Source: Streptomyces panaciradicis
GTDB taxonomy: Bacteria > Actinomycetota > Actinomycetes > Streptomycetales > Streptomycetaceae
DNA: 36,972 nucleotides
Reading direction: 5' to 3'
Assembly (NCBI RefSeq): GCF_023516615.1
Contig: NZ_JAMGBF010000156.1
Span: forward strand, 1 to 36,972
The notes beneath the pieces were generated by a model. It had not been told where the DNA came from. It made no database searches and was given only the letters and a program-made list of their open reading frames with translations. The position numbers and the translations under genes were made by a program. Shown piece by piece: positions 22,483 through 30,893 of the stretch (positions are counted from its first letter, which is position 1; every line of letters begins with the position of its first letter).

Positions 22483-24735
22483 ATGAAGTTCACCGACGGC
22501 TACTGGCTGCTGCGCGAGGGCGTCACCGCGGCCCACCCGGTCGAGGTCCTCGACGTCACCGCCGCCGAGGACGCGCTGGACATCCACGCGCCGACCCAGC
22601 CCATCCGCCACCGCGGCGACCTGCTGAAGGGACCGGTCGTGACGATCAGCGCGCACGCCCCGATGCCCGACGTCATCGGCGTCACCTTCACGCACTTCGA
22701 GGGCGAGCAGCCCCGCGGCCCGCGGTTCGAGCTGGGCAGCGAGGACTTCGCGGTCCACACGGAGTACGACGAGCAGCACGCGACGCTGACCTCCGGCGCG
22801 CTCTCGGTCCGGGTGGCCCGCACCGGCCCCTGGCACGTGGACTTCCTCGCCGACGGCCGCACCCTGACCACCAGCGGCCCCAAGAACATGGGCATCATGC
22901 GGGACGCCACCACCGGGGCCCACTACCTGCGCGAACAGCTCAACCTGACGGTCGGCACCTCCGTCTACGGCCTCGGCGAGCGCTTCGGGCCGCTGGTCAA
23001 GAACGGCCAGGTCGTCGACATCTGGAACGCCGACGGCGGCACGGCCACCGAACAGGCCTACAAGAACGTGCCGTTCTACCTCACCGACGCGGGCTACGGC
23101 GTCTTCGTCGACCACCCGGGCAGGGTGTCCTTCGAGGTCGGCTCGGAGGCGGTGTCCCGGGTGCAGTTCAGCGCCGAGACCCAGCAGCTGACGTACTACG
23201 TCATCTACGGGCCCACGCCCAAGGACGTGCTGCGCAAGTACACCGCCCTCACCGGCCGCCCCGCGCTGCCGCCCGCCTGGTCGTTCGGCCTGTGGCTGTC
23301 GACGTCCTTCACCACGTCGTACGACGAGGAGACGGTGACGTCGTTCATCGAGGGCATGCGGGAGCGCGAACTGCCGCTGTCCGTCTTCCACTTCGACTGC
23401 TTCTGGATGCGCGAGTTCAACTGGTGCGACTTCGAGTGGGACCCGCGGGTCTTCCCCGACCCCGAGGGCATGCTCGCCCGGCTCAAGGCCAAGGGCCTGC
23501 ACATCTGCGTCTGGATCAACCCCTACATCGCGCAGCGCTCGCCGCTGTTCGCGGAGGGCAAGGCGCTCGGCCACCTGCTGAAGCGGCCGGACGGCAGCGT
23601 GTGGCAGTGGGACCTGTGGCAGCCCGGCATGGCGCTGGTCGACTTCACCAGCCCGGCGGCCCGCGACTGGTACGCCGCGAAGCTGGAGGCGCTGCTCGCC
23701 CAGGGCGTCGACTGCTTCAAGACGGACTTCGGCGAGCGGGTCCCGGTCGACGTCGCCTACGCGGACGGCTCGGACCCCGAGCGGATGCACAACTACTACA
23801 CCTACCTCTACAACCGCACCGTCTTCGACGTGCTGCGCAAGCACCGCGGCGAGGGCGAGGCGGTCGTGTTCGCCCGGTCGGCGACGGCCGGCAGCCAGAA
23901 GTTCCCCGTGCACTGGGGCGGCGACTGCGAGGCGACGTACGAGTCGATGGCGGAGTCGCTGCGCGGCGGCCTGTCGCTGGGCCTGTCCGGCTTCGGCTAC
24001 TGGAGCCACGACATCGGCGGCTTCGAGGGCACCCCCACACCGGCCCTGTTCAAGCGCTGGCTCGCCTTCGGCCTGCTGTCCTCGCACAGCCGGCTGCACG
24101 GCAGCTCCTCCTACCGCGTCCCGTGGCTGTTCGACGAGGAGTCCGTGGACGTGCTCCGCCTGTTCACCCGGCTGAAGCTGAGCCTCATGCCCTACCTGTA
24201 CGAGGCGGCGCGCACCGCGCAGGCCGAGGGCGTGCCGATGATGCGGGCGATGGTGCTGGAGTTCCCCGACGACCCCGGGTGCGCGCACCTGGAGCGGCAG
24301 TACATGCTGGGGCCGGACCTGCTGGTGGCGCCGGTGTTCAGCGACGACGGCGACGTCTCGTACTACGTCCCCGAGGGCACCTGGACGCACTTCCTGAGCG
24401 GGCGGACGGTGACCGGGCCGCGCTGGGTGCGCGAGCGGCACGGCTTCTCCAGCGTGCCGCTGCTGGTCAGGCCGGGCGCGGTGATCCCGGTCGGCGCGGT
24501 CGACGACCGGCCCGACTACGACTTCGCCGACGGCGTCACCCTGCGGGCGTTCGACCTGCGGCGGGGCGCGCAGGTGACGGTCCCGGTCGGGGAGGTCGTC
24601 TTCACCGTCGTCCGCGAGGGGGACACCCTGCGGGCCTCGTGCAGTGATCCGGCGGCGCCGTGGGCGCTGACGGCCGGGGAGCGCACGGCACGGGCACAGG
24701 CGGGCACCGGGTTCCTCTCCCTGGAGCTGGGCTGA
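22483..24735 (+). CDS. yicI: GH31 alpha-xylosidase (YicI-like), cytoplasmic
   Basis: 750 residues. Releases alpha-1,6-linked xylose from the non-reducing end of xyloglucan oligosaccharides or isoprimeverose. The nucleophile motif KTDFGERVP places D415 as nucleophile, and HWGGDCEATYESM places D481 as acid/base, almost the same numbering as E. coli YicI (416 and 482). The KTDFGE variant is the alpha-xylosidase type, unlike the WxDMNE of alpha-glucosidases. The N-terminal beta-sandwich, (beta/alpha)8 barrel and C-terminal sandwiches fill the full length. No signal peptide, so the substrate is imported by the adjacent transporter. Overlaps the lacI start by one base (TGATG). Confidence 0.93.
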   Translation: MKFTDGYWLLREGVTAAHPVEVLDVTAAEDALDIHAPTQPIRHRGDLLKGPVVTISAHAPMPDVIGVTFTHFEGEQPRGPRFELGSEDFAVHTEYDEQHATLTSGALSVRVARTGPWHVDFLADGRTLTTSGPKNMGIMRDATTGAHYLREQLNLTVGTSVYGLGERFGPLVKNGQVVDIWNADGGTATEQAYKNVPFYLTDAGYGVFVDHPGRVSFEVGSEAVSRVQFSAETQQLTYYVIYGPTPKDVLRKYTALTGRPALPPAWSFGLWLSTSFTTSYDEETVTSFIEGMRERELPLSVFHFDCFWMREFNWCDFEWDPRVFPDPEGMLARLKAKGLHICVWINPYIAQRSPLFAEGKALGHLLKRPDGSVWQWDLWQPGMALVDFTSPAARDWYAAKLEALLAQGVDCFKTDFGERVPVDVAYADGSDPERMHNYYTYLYNRTVFDVLRKHRGEGEAVVFARSATAGSQKFPVHWGGDCEATYESMAESLRGGLSLGLSGFGYWSHDIGGFEGTPTPALFKRWLAFGLLSSHSRLHGSSSYRVPWLFDEESVDVLRLFTRLKLSLMPYLYEAARTAQAEGVPMMRAMVLEFPDDPGCAHLERQYMLGPDLLVAPVFSDDGDVSYYVPEGTWTHFLSGRTVTGPRWVRERHGFSSVPLLVRPGAVIPVGAVDDRPDYDFADGVTLRAFDLRRGAQVTVPVGEVVFTVVREGDTLRASCSDPAAPWALTAGERTARAQAGTGFLSLELG

Positions 24736-25742
24736 TGGTGAAGATCACCGATGTGGCGCGGCACGCCGGGGTCTCCCCCAGCACCGTCTCCTACGCACTC
24801 AGCGGCAAGCGGCCGATCTCCGAGGAGACCCGGCAGCGGGTCGAGGAGGCCATCCGCGAGCTGGGCTACCGGCCGCACGCCGGCGCCCGCGCCCTGGCCA
24901 GCAGCCGGTCCAACGTCCTGGCGCTCGTCGTCCCCTTACGCGCCGGCATCCACGTGCCGGTGGTGATGCAGTTCGCGGTGTCGGTGGTGACGACCGCCCG
25001 GCGCCACGACCACGACGTGCTCCTGCTGACCCAGGAGGAGGGCGAGGACGGGCTGCGCCGGGTCGCCGACACGGCACTGGTCGACGCGCTGATCGTCATG
25101 GACGTCCAGCTCCACGATCCCCGCCTGGACCTGCTGCGCTCACTGGAGCGGCCGTCCGTGCTGATCGGCTTCCCCGCCGAGCCGGCCGGGCTGACCTGCG
25201 TCGACCTGGACTTCAAGGCGGCCGGGGAGGCGTGCGTGGAGCACCTGGCGCGCCTGGGCCACCGGGTCGTGGCGCTCGTCGGCTCGCCGCCTGAGGTGTA
25301 CGTGCGCGGGACGGCGTTCGCGCAGCGGGTCGTGCAGGGGTTCACGGCCGCCGCCGACCGGGGCGGGCTGTCGTCCTCCGTGCACCCCTGCGAGGCCACA
25401 CCGGCGGCCGCCCGGCTGGTCGCCGAGCAACTCCTGCGCGAGCAGCCCGCGTTGACCGGGATCGTCGTCCACAACGAGGCGATCCTGGAACCCCTCACGG
25501 ACGCCTTCGAACAGCTCGGGCTGCGCGTCCCCGGCGACCTGTCCGTCACCGCCATCTGCCCCGACGAGATCGCCGAGTCCGTCCGCGTCCCCGTCACCTC
25601 CGTCGCCCTGCCGTCCGCCGAGCTGGGCGAGCGGGCGGTGCAGCTGCTGATGAAGAAGCTGGACGGCGGCGCCGTACCGGACGCGACCCTGCTCGCGCCC
25701 CGCATCACGGAGCGGGCGAGCACCGCACCGAGAAACACCTGA
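24735..25742 (+). CDS. LacI-family regulator of the operon; contains a TTA codon
   Basis: 335 residues. Helix-turn-helix at about 3-23 (ITDVARHAGVSPSTVSYALSG) and the hinge helix ending ARALASSRSN, then a sugar-binding type 1 periplasmic-fold effector domain (LALVVPLRAG..., ALIVMDVQ..., VALPSAELGERAVQLL). It most likely represses the operon through the TCGAAnCGnTTCGA pair and is relieved by an imported sugar. Codon 68 (24936-24938) is TTA, the rare leucine codon read only by the bldA tRNA in Streptomyces, so full-length regulator should appear only when bldA is active. ATG overlaps the GH31 stop by one base. Confidence 0.93.
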   Translation: MVKITDVARHAGVSPSTVSYALSGKRPISEETRQRVEEAIRELGYRPHAGARALASSRSNVLALVVPLRAGIHVPVVMQFAVSVVTTARRHDHDVLLLTQEEGEDGLRRVADTALVDALIVMDVQLHDPRLDLLRSLERPSVLIGFPAEPAGLTCVDLDFKAAGEACVEHLARLGHRVVALVGSPPEVYVRGTAFAQRVVQGFTAAADRGGLSSSVHPCEATPAAARLVAEQLLREQPALTGIVVHNEAILEPLTDAFEQLGLRVPGDLSVTAICPDEIAESVRVPVTSVALPSAELGERAVQLLMKKLDGGAVPDATLLAPRITERASTAPRNT

Positions 25743-25802
25743 CGCACACCTGCCGTACCTCAACACCCGTCTGCAAGGCCCTACTTCCGAGGGAGCCGCG
25801 TC

Positions 25803-28712
25803 ATGACAGGCAAGAGAAGACACAGATTCGCGTACGTCCTGGCCCTCACCCTGGTCGCCGCGCTCGGCGCCGCCGTGCCCGCGCACGCCGACCCCCCGTA
25901 TCCCTTCCGCGATCCGGGCCTGCCGGTGGACGCCCGGGTCGCCGACCTCCTCGGCCGCCTCACCCTGGACGAGAAGGTCTCCCTGCTCCACCAGTACCAG
26001 CCCGCGATCCCGCGCCTGGGCATCCAGTCGTTCCGCACCGGCACCGAGGCCCTGCACGGCGTGGCCTGGCTGGGCAAGGCCACCGTCTTCCCGCAGGCCG
26101 TCGGGCTGGCCTCCACCTGGGACCCGGCGCTGATGCGGGACGTCGGCTCGGCGGTCGGCGACGAGGCCCGCGGCTTCCAGCAGACCCGCCCCGACGGCTG
26201 GGGCCTGAACCTGTGGGCGCCGGTGGTCAACCCGCTGCGCGACCCGCGCTGGGGACGCAACGAGGAGGGCTACTCCGAGGACCCGTACCTCACGGGCGCG
26301 ATCTCGACGGCCTACGGCACGGGCCTGACGGGCGGCGACCCCGACCACCTCAAGACGGCCCCCACCCTCAAGCACTTCCTCGCCAACAACAACGAGGCCC
26401 ACCGCGACACGACGTCCTCCGAACTGCGGCCGCGCGTCGCGAAGGAGTACGACGAGCAGGCCTTCAAGCCTGCGCTCGAGGCGGACGCGGCGACCGGCGT
26501 GATGTCCTCGTACAACCTCGTCAACGGCCGCCCGAACACGGTGAACCCGGCCCTCGACGACACCGTCCGCACCTGGACCTCCCAGCGGCTGCTCAACGTC
26601 ACGGACGCCTACGCGCCCGGCAACCTGGTCGGCAGCCAGAAGTACTACGGCACCCAGACGGAGGCCGACGCGGCGGCGCTCAAGGCCGGCATCGACAGCT
26701 TCACGGACAACGACCGGGACTCCGGGCCGACGACCACGGCGATCAGGTCGGCGCTGGCCGACGGCCTGCTGAAGGAGTCGGACATCGACAAGGCCGCGGG
26801 GGACGTGCTCGACGTCCGCGTCCGGCTCGGCGAGTTCGACCCGGGCGGCGGTAGGTACGGCTCCATCGACGCCTCCGTCATCGACAGCCCGGCGCACCGC
26901 AAGCTGGCGCGGAAGGCGGCCACCGAGGCGGCGGTGCTGCTGAAGAACCAGGCGGGCGCCCTGCCGCTGAGGAAGTCCGCGAAGGACGTGGCCGTGGTCG
27001 GCCCGCTCGCCGACACCCTGTACACCGACTGGTACTCGGGCACCCTGCCCTACGCCGTCACACCCAAGGACGGCATCGAGGCGAAGCTCGGCACCACGGT
27101 CGCGAGCAGCGAGGGCGTCGACCGGATCGCGCTGAAGGACACGGCGACCGGGAAGTACGTCACGGCGGGGGCGGGCGACGCGGGTGCGGCCCTGAAGGAG
27201 AGCGCCACGACCGCGGACACGGACGCCCAGTTCGACGTGTTCGACTGGGGCTCGGGCGTCGTCACCCTGCGCTCGGCCGCCAACGGCCGGTACGTCGGCT
27301 ACAACTGGTCCGGCTTCGTCAACGACCAGACGCAGCCCAACGGCTGGTACGTCCAGCAGCAGTTCAAGCTGGAGGCGCAGGACGACGGCACGTACCTGCT
27401 GCGGTACGCCGGCTACGAGACCCAGGAGTCCTGGTGGACCAGCCCGGTCTACCTCGGCCCGACGGGGACGGACGGCACGCTCGGGCTGGTGCCGAAGGAC
27501 CGGGCCGCGCGGTACACGAAGGACGTGGTCCGCAGCGGGGCCGCCGACGCGGTGGCGGCGGTGAAGGGCCGGGACGCGGCGGTCGTCGTGGTCGGCTCCG
27601 ACCCGTCGATCAACGGCCGCGAGGCCCACGACCGCACCGACATGGGCCTGGCGCCCGCACAGGAGTCCCTGGTCAGAGCGGTGCGCGCGGCCAACCCGCA
27701 CACGGTGGTGATCGTCGAGAACAGCTACCCGACGACCCTCGGCTCGCTGCAGAAGGAGGTCCCGGCGCTGCTGTGGACCACCCACGCGGGCCAGGAGACC
27801 GGCAACGCCCTGGCCGACCTGCTCTACGGCGACGCGAACCCCTCGGGCCGCCTCACCCAGACCTGGTACCAATCCGAGTCCGACCTGCCCTCCCTCCTGG
27901 ACTACGACATCATCAAGTCCGGCCGCACCTACCAGTACTTCACGGGCCGGCCGCTCTACCCCTTCGGCTACGGGCTGTCGTACACCTCGTTCCGTTACGG
28001 CAAGGTGAGGCAGGTGAAGGGCGGCTACGAGGTCGCGGTCACCAACACCGGCGGCCGGGCCGGCGCCGAGGTCGTCCAGCTCTACGTCCACCAGCGCGCC
28101 TCCCGTGACGAGGAGCCGCTGAAGCAGCTCAAGGCCTTCCAGCGGGTGTCGCTGAAGCCGGGCGAGACCCGGACGGTACGGCTGACGGTGCGGCCCTCGG
28201 ACCTGGCGCACTGGGACGTCACCCGCTCCCGGTGGGTGGTGGAGAAGGGCACGTACGACGTGCTGGTGGGCTCCTCGTCCGCCGACCTGCCCGCCCGGAC
28301 GGCCTGGCGGGTCGACGGCGAGACGATCCCGCCCCGCGACCTGTCGAAGGTCACGCGCGCGGAGAACTTCGACGACTACTCCGCGGGCATCCACCTCGTC
28401 GACGAGTCCAAGGCCGCCGGTACGGCGGTGTCGGCGGCCTCGGACGGGGCGTGGCTGAAGTTCGCGGACACCCGGCCGGCCAAGGGCGCGGGCGAGTTCA
28501 GCGCCCGCGTCGCCGGCTCGGCGGGGTCGGTCGAGGTGCGGCTGGGCTCGCCCACCGGGCCCCTCGCCGCGACCGCGCGTTTCGCGGGCACCTCGTCGCC
28601 GTACGACTACACGACGGTGACCGCGAAACTGTCGGCGGCGGCGAAGGGCCGCGGGGACGTCTATCTGGTCCTGGGCAAGGACGTACGGCTGTCGACGTTC
28701 AGCCTGCGCTGA
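25803..28712 (+). CDS. Secreted multidomain GH3 beta-glycosidase
   Basis: 969 residues. Signal peptide MTGKRRHRFAYVLALTLVAA... with cleavage after AHA (about 29/30). GH3 N-terminal barrel with KHFLANN at about 190-196 and MSSYNLVNG at 234-242; the nucleophile is inferred as D268 in NVTDAY. The GH3 C-terminal sandwich starts near 375 (AATEAAVLLKNQAGALPL) and is interrupted at about 440-575 by a beta-trefoil/fascin-like domain (YVTAGAGD..., YVGYNWSGF...). Then comes a fibronectin III-like domain and a C-terminal CBM6-like domain. Probably a beta-glucosidase or beta-xylosidase trimming plant polysaccharide outside the cell. ATG at 25803 with GAGGGAG upstream, 60 bp after lacI, so likely in the same operon. 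Confidence 0.9.
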   Translation: MTGKRRHRFAYVLALTLVAALGAAVPAHADPPYPFRDPGLPVDARVADLLGRLTLDEKVSLLHQYQPAIPRLGIQSFRTGTEALHGVAWLGKATVFPQAVGLASTWDPALMRDVGSAVGDEARGFQQTRPDGWGLNLWAPVVNPLRDPRWGRNEEGYSEDPYLTGAISTAYGTGLTGGDPDHLKTAPTLKHFLANNNEAHRDTTSSELRPRVAKEYDEQAFKPALEADAATGVMSSYNLVNGRPNTVNPALDDTVRTWTSQRLLNVTDAYAPGNLVGSQKYYGTQTEADAAALKAGIDSFTDNDRDSGPTTTAIRSALADGLLKESDIDKAAGDVLDVRVRLGEFDPGGGRYGSIDASVIDSPAHRKLARKAATEAAVLLKNQAGALPLRKSAKDVAVVGPLADTLYTDWYSGTLPYAVTPKDGIEAKLGTTVASSEGVDRIALKDTATGKYVTAGAGDAGAALKESATTADTDAQFDVFDWGSGVVTLRSAANGRYVGYNWSGFVNDQTQPNGWYVQQQFKLEAQDDGTYLLRYAGYETQESWWTSPVYLGPTGTDGTLGLVPKDRAARYTKDVVRSGAADAVAAVKGRDAAVVVVGSDPSINGREAHDRTDMGLAPAQESLVRAVRAANPHTVVIVENSYPTTLGSLQKEVPALLWTTHAGQETGNALADLLYGDANPSGRLTQTWYQSESDLPSLLDYDIIKSGRTYQYFTGRPLYPFGYGLSYTSFRYGKVRQVKGGYEVAVTNTGGRAGAEVVQLYVHQRASRDEEPLKQLKAFQRVSLKPGETRTVRLTVRPSDLAHWDVTRSRWVVEKGTYDVLVGSSSADLPARTAWRVDGETIPPRDLSKVTRAENFDDYSAGIHLVDESKAAGTAVSAASDGAWLKFADTRPAKGAGEFSARVAGSAGSVEVRLGSPTGPLAATARFAGTSSPYDYTTVTAKLSAAAKGRGDVYLVLGKDVRLSTFSLR

Positions 28713-29691
28713 GGCCCCAGGTCTGCCCGAGCCGATAGGCGGCGCACAGGTTCACGTCCAGGAGGTAGGCCCCGGCGGCCCCGCACTGCCCGGTGCCGCT
28801 GCCGGGGTCCACCGGCTGGCCGTGTCCCATGCCGGTGATGCTGTACGTCTCGACGGCCGGGTTCCCCGCCGGGTCCCTGAAGACCTGGTGGGGATAGCCG
28901 GCCACGGTGTCGCTGACGTCGGCGCTCTGGTCGGCGCCGTGCACGTTCGTCCACTGCCGCATCAGGTCGGTCATGTTGACCGGCTTGACGGTGTAGTCGG
29001 CGCTGCCCTGGAAGACGGTCAGCGTCGGCCAGGGCCCGGAGTACCCGGGCCGGGCGGCGCGCACCCGGTCGCCCCACTGCGCCGGGGTCTGCGTGGCGCC
29101 GACGTACATGCACACGTACGGCGATCCGGCGGCCTGCGCGCACCCGTAGGGCAGTCCGGCGACGACCCCGCCGGCCGCGAACTTCTCCGGGTAGGCCGCC
29201 ATCATCACGGCGGTCATGGCGCCGCCGGCGGACAGCCCGGTGACGTACACGCGCGAGGCGTCGCCGCCGGCGTCGGCGAGCTGGCGGTCCACCATCTGCG
29301 CGACGCTCGCCGCCTCGCCCTGCCCGCGTTCGATGTCGCCGGTCTGGAACCAGTCGAAGCAGGAGGAGGCGTTGTTCGCGGATGTCTGCTGCGGCAGCAC
29401 CACGGAGAAGCCCCACCGGTCGGCGAGCTGGATCCAGCCGCTGCCGGTGCCGTACCCGGCGGCGTCCTGGGTGCAGCCGTGCAGGGCGACGACGACCGGG
29501 CGGCCGGCGGGCAGGCCCGCGGGGACGTACCGGAACATGCGCAGGGCCCCGGGGTTGGACCCGAAACCGGTGACCTCCTGGAGGGAGGCGGCACGGGCCT
29601 GACCTGACGGGATCAGGGCGAACAGAGCGGTCAGGGCGATCAGCAGGGTCGCCAGGCGGGCGAGGCGGCTTGCGGCTCTGGTGTGTGTCAT
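28699..29691 (-). CDS. Secreted PHB depolymerase-like esterase (CE1 type)
   Basis: 330 residues. Signal peptide to about residue 34 (ALIPSGQARA|AS). Alpha/beta hydrolase with oxyanion ALHGCTQ (69-75), nucleophile elbow GLSAGG with S154, acid in GSADYTV and His in GMGHGQP. Paired cysteines fit an extracellular protein. The family includes polyhydroxybutyrate depolymerases, feruloyl and acetyl xylan esterases; beside a plant-polysaccharide operon an esterase acting on acylated hemicellulose is as likely as PHB. Its stop overlaps the GH3 stop by 14 bp in convergent orientation. The start ATG at 29691 has no ribosome site, and a TACGGT lies 8 nt upstream, suggesting a leaderless message. Confidence 0.88.
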   Translation of the reverse strand: MTHTRAASRLARLATLLIALTALFALIPSGQARAASLQEVTGFGSNPGALRMFRYVPAGLPAGRPVVVALHGCTQDAAGYGTGSGWIQLADRWGFSVVLPQQTSANNASSCFDWFQTGDIERGQGEAASVAQMVDRQLADAGGDASRVYVTGLSAGGAMTAVMMAAYPEKFAAGGVVAGLPYGCAQAAGSPYVCMYVGATQTPAQWGDRVRAARPGYSGPWPTLTVFQGSADYTVKPVNMTDLMRQWTNVHGADQSADVSDTVAGYPHQVFRDPAGNPAVETYSITGMGHGQPVDPGSGTGQCGAAGAYLLDVNLCAAYRLGQTWGLSAG

Positions 29692-29699
29692 GGGGAGGG

Positions 29700-29705
29700 A
29701 CCGTA
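29700..29705 (-). promoter_or_regulatory. -10 box placing transcription start at the esterase ATG
   Basis: TACGGT on the minus strand with 8 nt to the ATG. No -35 match is evident. Together with the absent ribosome site this fits a leaderless transcript. Confidence 0.4.
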
Positions 29706-29753
29706 GAAGCGTGAACCAGTCGCCGATATGGAGCCGGACCCCATAAACACACC

Positions 29754-29786
29754 GAGGGCCCGGTGGTCTGAGACCACCGGGCCCTC
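29754..29786 (-). terminator. Terminator of tmRNA gene
   Basis: Inverted repeat of at least 14 bp (29754-29767 with 29773-29786; arm GAGGGCCCGGTGGT) and a 5-nt loop, starting 10 nt after the tmRNA 3' end and followed on the minus strand by GGTGTGTTTATG. Confidence 0.85.
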
Positions 29787-29796
29787 ACATGAGGAG

Positions 29797-30188
29797 TGGA
29801 GATGGCGGGAATCGAACCCGCGTCCAACGGTGCGGAACCAGGGCTTCTCCGTGTGCAGTTCGCTGCGATTTTCTCGGCCCCGGCGATCACGCGAACAAGT
29901 CGCCGACGGGCCCAGTCACTGTTTGATTTCCCTCTTCACCCCGTGACCGGGATCAAGGTTTAGTCCCCTAGCTGATGCCAGGATCCGGGTCGGGAACACC
30001 CCCGGGCTGACACTCCCATCAAGGAGCTATTCGATCACTACCTGATCAGGCAGCGAGAGCGAAAAGCTCGGGAGAATCGCTCTTGGAATTGGCGATTATT
30101 TGTTTCGGCCTGTGGTTTACGAGATCATGGCCGCTTTCTCGACACGCTTCCCCTGCTTCGACAGCCGCTGTCGAAACCGATCATCCCC
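29797..30188 (-). ncRNA. ssrA: Transfer-messenger RNA (tmRNA)
   Basis: Rescues ribosomes stalled on broken mRNA with SmpB. The 5' end GGGGATG (30182-30188) pairs with CATCTCC near the 3' end to give a 7-bp acceptor stem that includes the G3-U70 pair needed for alanylation. A T-arm with GGTTCGATTCC is present, and the discriminator is A at 29797. CCA is not encoded. The tag frame at 30046-30093 reads ANSKSDSPELFALAA then TGA, ending in the ALAA degron. Size about 392 nt fits actinobacterial tmRNA. A TACGAT (30248-30253) could be the -10 of its own promoter, giving a leader of about 50 nt removed by RNase P. smpB lies just upstream on the same strand. Confidence 0.95.
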
Positions 30189-30293
30189 ATGTTGTGTTTT
30201 CAAGCCCCTCCGGAGAGGGTTGCGCACCCTCTGTGGGGTGCAGTGCCATCGTACGTGACCAACGCACGCCGATGCCACCGTATTCCCGCGAGG

Positions 30294-30848
30294 TCAGGCG
30301 CCCCGCTGCTTGCGCTTCGCCGCCGCGATGGCGCGGTCCGACTCCCGCCGGTCCTGCTTCTCCCTCAGTGTCTGGCGCTTGTCGTACTCCTTCTTGCCTC
30401 GCGCCAGCGCGATCTCGGCCTTCGCCCGGCCGTCCTTGAAGTACAGGGCGAGCGGCACGACGGTGTGACCGGTCTCCTCCGACTTGACCGCCAGCTTGTC
30501 GATCTCCTCGCGGTGCAGCAGCAGCTTGCGCTTGCGGCGCGCGGAGTGGTTGGTCCAGGTGCCCTGGGCGTATTCGGGGATGTGGGCGTTGTGCAGCCAC
30601 GCCTCGCCCCCGTCGATCTGGACGAAGCCGTCCACCAGCGAGGCACGGCCCTGGCGCAGCGACTTGACCTCGGTGCCGGTCAGGACGAGGCCGGCCTCGT
30701 AGACGTCGATGATCGCGTAGTCGTGCCGGGCCTTCTTGTTCTGGGCGACCAGCTTGCGCTTGCCGCCCTTCTCGCCGTCCCTGGCCTTGGCGGCGCCCCC
30801 GCCCTGCTTGGGCTGGGCCTCCTTGGGTACGTACATTCCCTTGCTCAT
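30294..30848 (-). CDS. smpB: SsrA-binding protein SmpB
   Basis: 184 residues from this start. Binds the tRNA-like part of tmRNA and mimics the anticodon stem in the ribosome. Core signatures: NKKARHDYAI, GLVLTGTEVKSLRQGRASL, LHNAHIPEY, RKRKLLLHREEI and the basic tail (KKEYDKRQTLREKQDRRESDRAIAAAKRKQ). An N-terminal Gly/Lys-rich extension of about 30 residues is usual in Streptomyces. Start is ambiguous: ATGs at 30860, 30848 and 30836 are in frame; 30848 has GGA at a good distance. It lies next to ssrA and 45 bp after the S41 peptidase gene. Confidence 0.93.
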   Translation of the reverse strand: MSKGMYVPKEAQPKQGGGAAKARDGEKGGKRKLVAQNKKARHDYAIIDVYEAGLVLTGTEVKSLRQGRASLVDGFVQIDGGEAWLHNAHIPEYAQGTWTNHSARRKRKLLLHREEIDKLAVKSEETGHTVVPLALYFKDGRAKAEIALARGKKEYDKRQTLREKQDRRESDRAIAAAKRKQRGA

Positions 30849-30893
30849 AGTGCTGTCCATTTTCGCACTACGGAGGGGGTCCGCGGCCAGTCC

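Noticed and set aside
25140..28394. Long antisense open frame (over 1000 codons) opposite lacI and GH3
   Set aside because: Same reason: repetitive Val/Arg/Gly composition, no motifs, opposite well-supported genes.
29797..29830. tRNA gene or phage attachment site at the tmRNA 3' end
   Set aside because: The tRNA-like end belongs to tmRNA. I see no integrase and no second copy of the 3' segment in the window, so the sugar block is not shown to be an integrated island.
29728..29946. Small plus-strand frame of 72 codons over the tmRNA region
   Set aside because: It overlaps the terminator and the 3' end of tmRNA and has no ribosome site.
30225..30245. GCACCC/GGGGTGC hairpin between smpB and ssrA as a terminator
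   Set aside because: The stem is only 6 bp, lies downstream of the candidate tmRNA -10 box, and is more likely part of the processed 5' leader.
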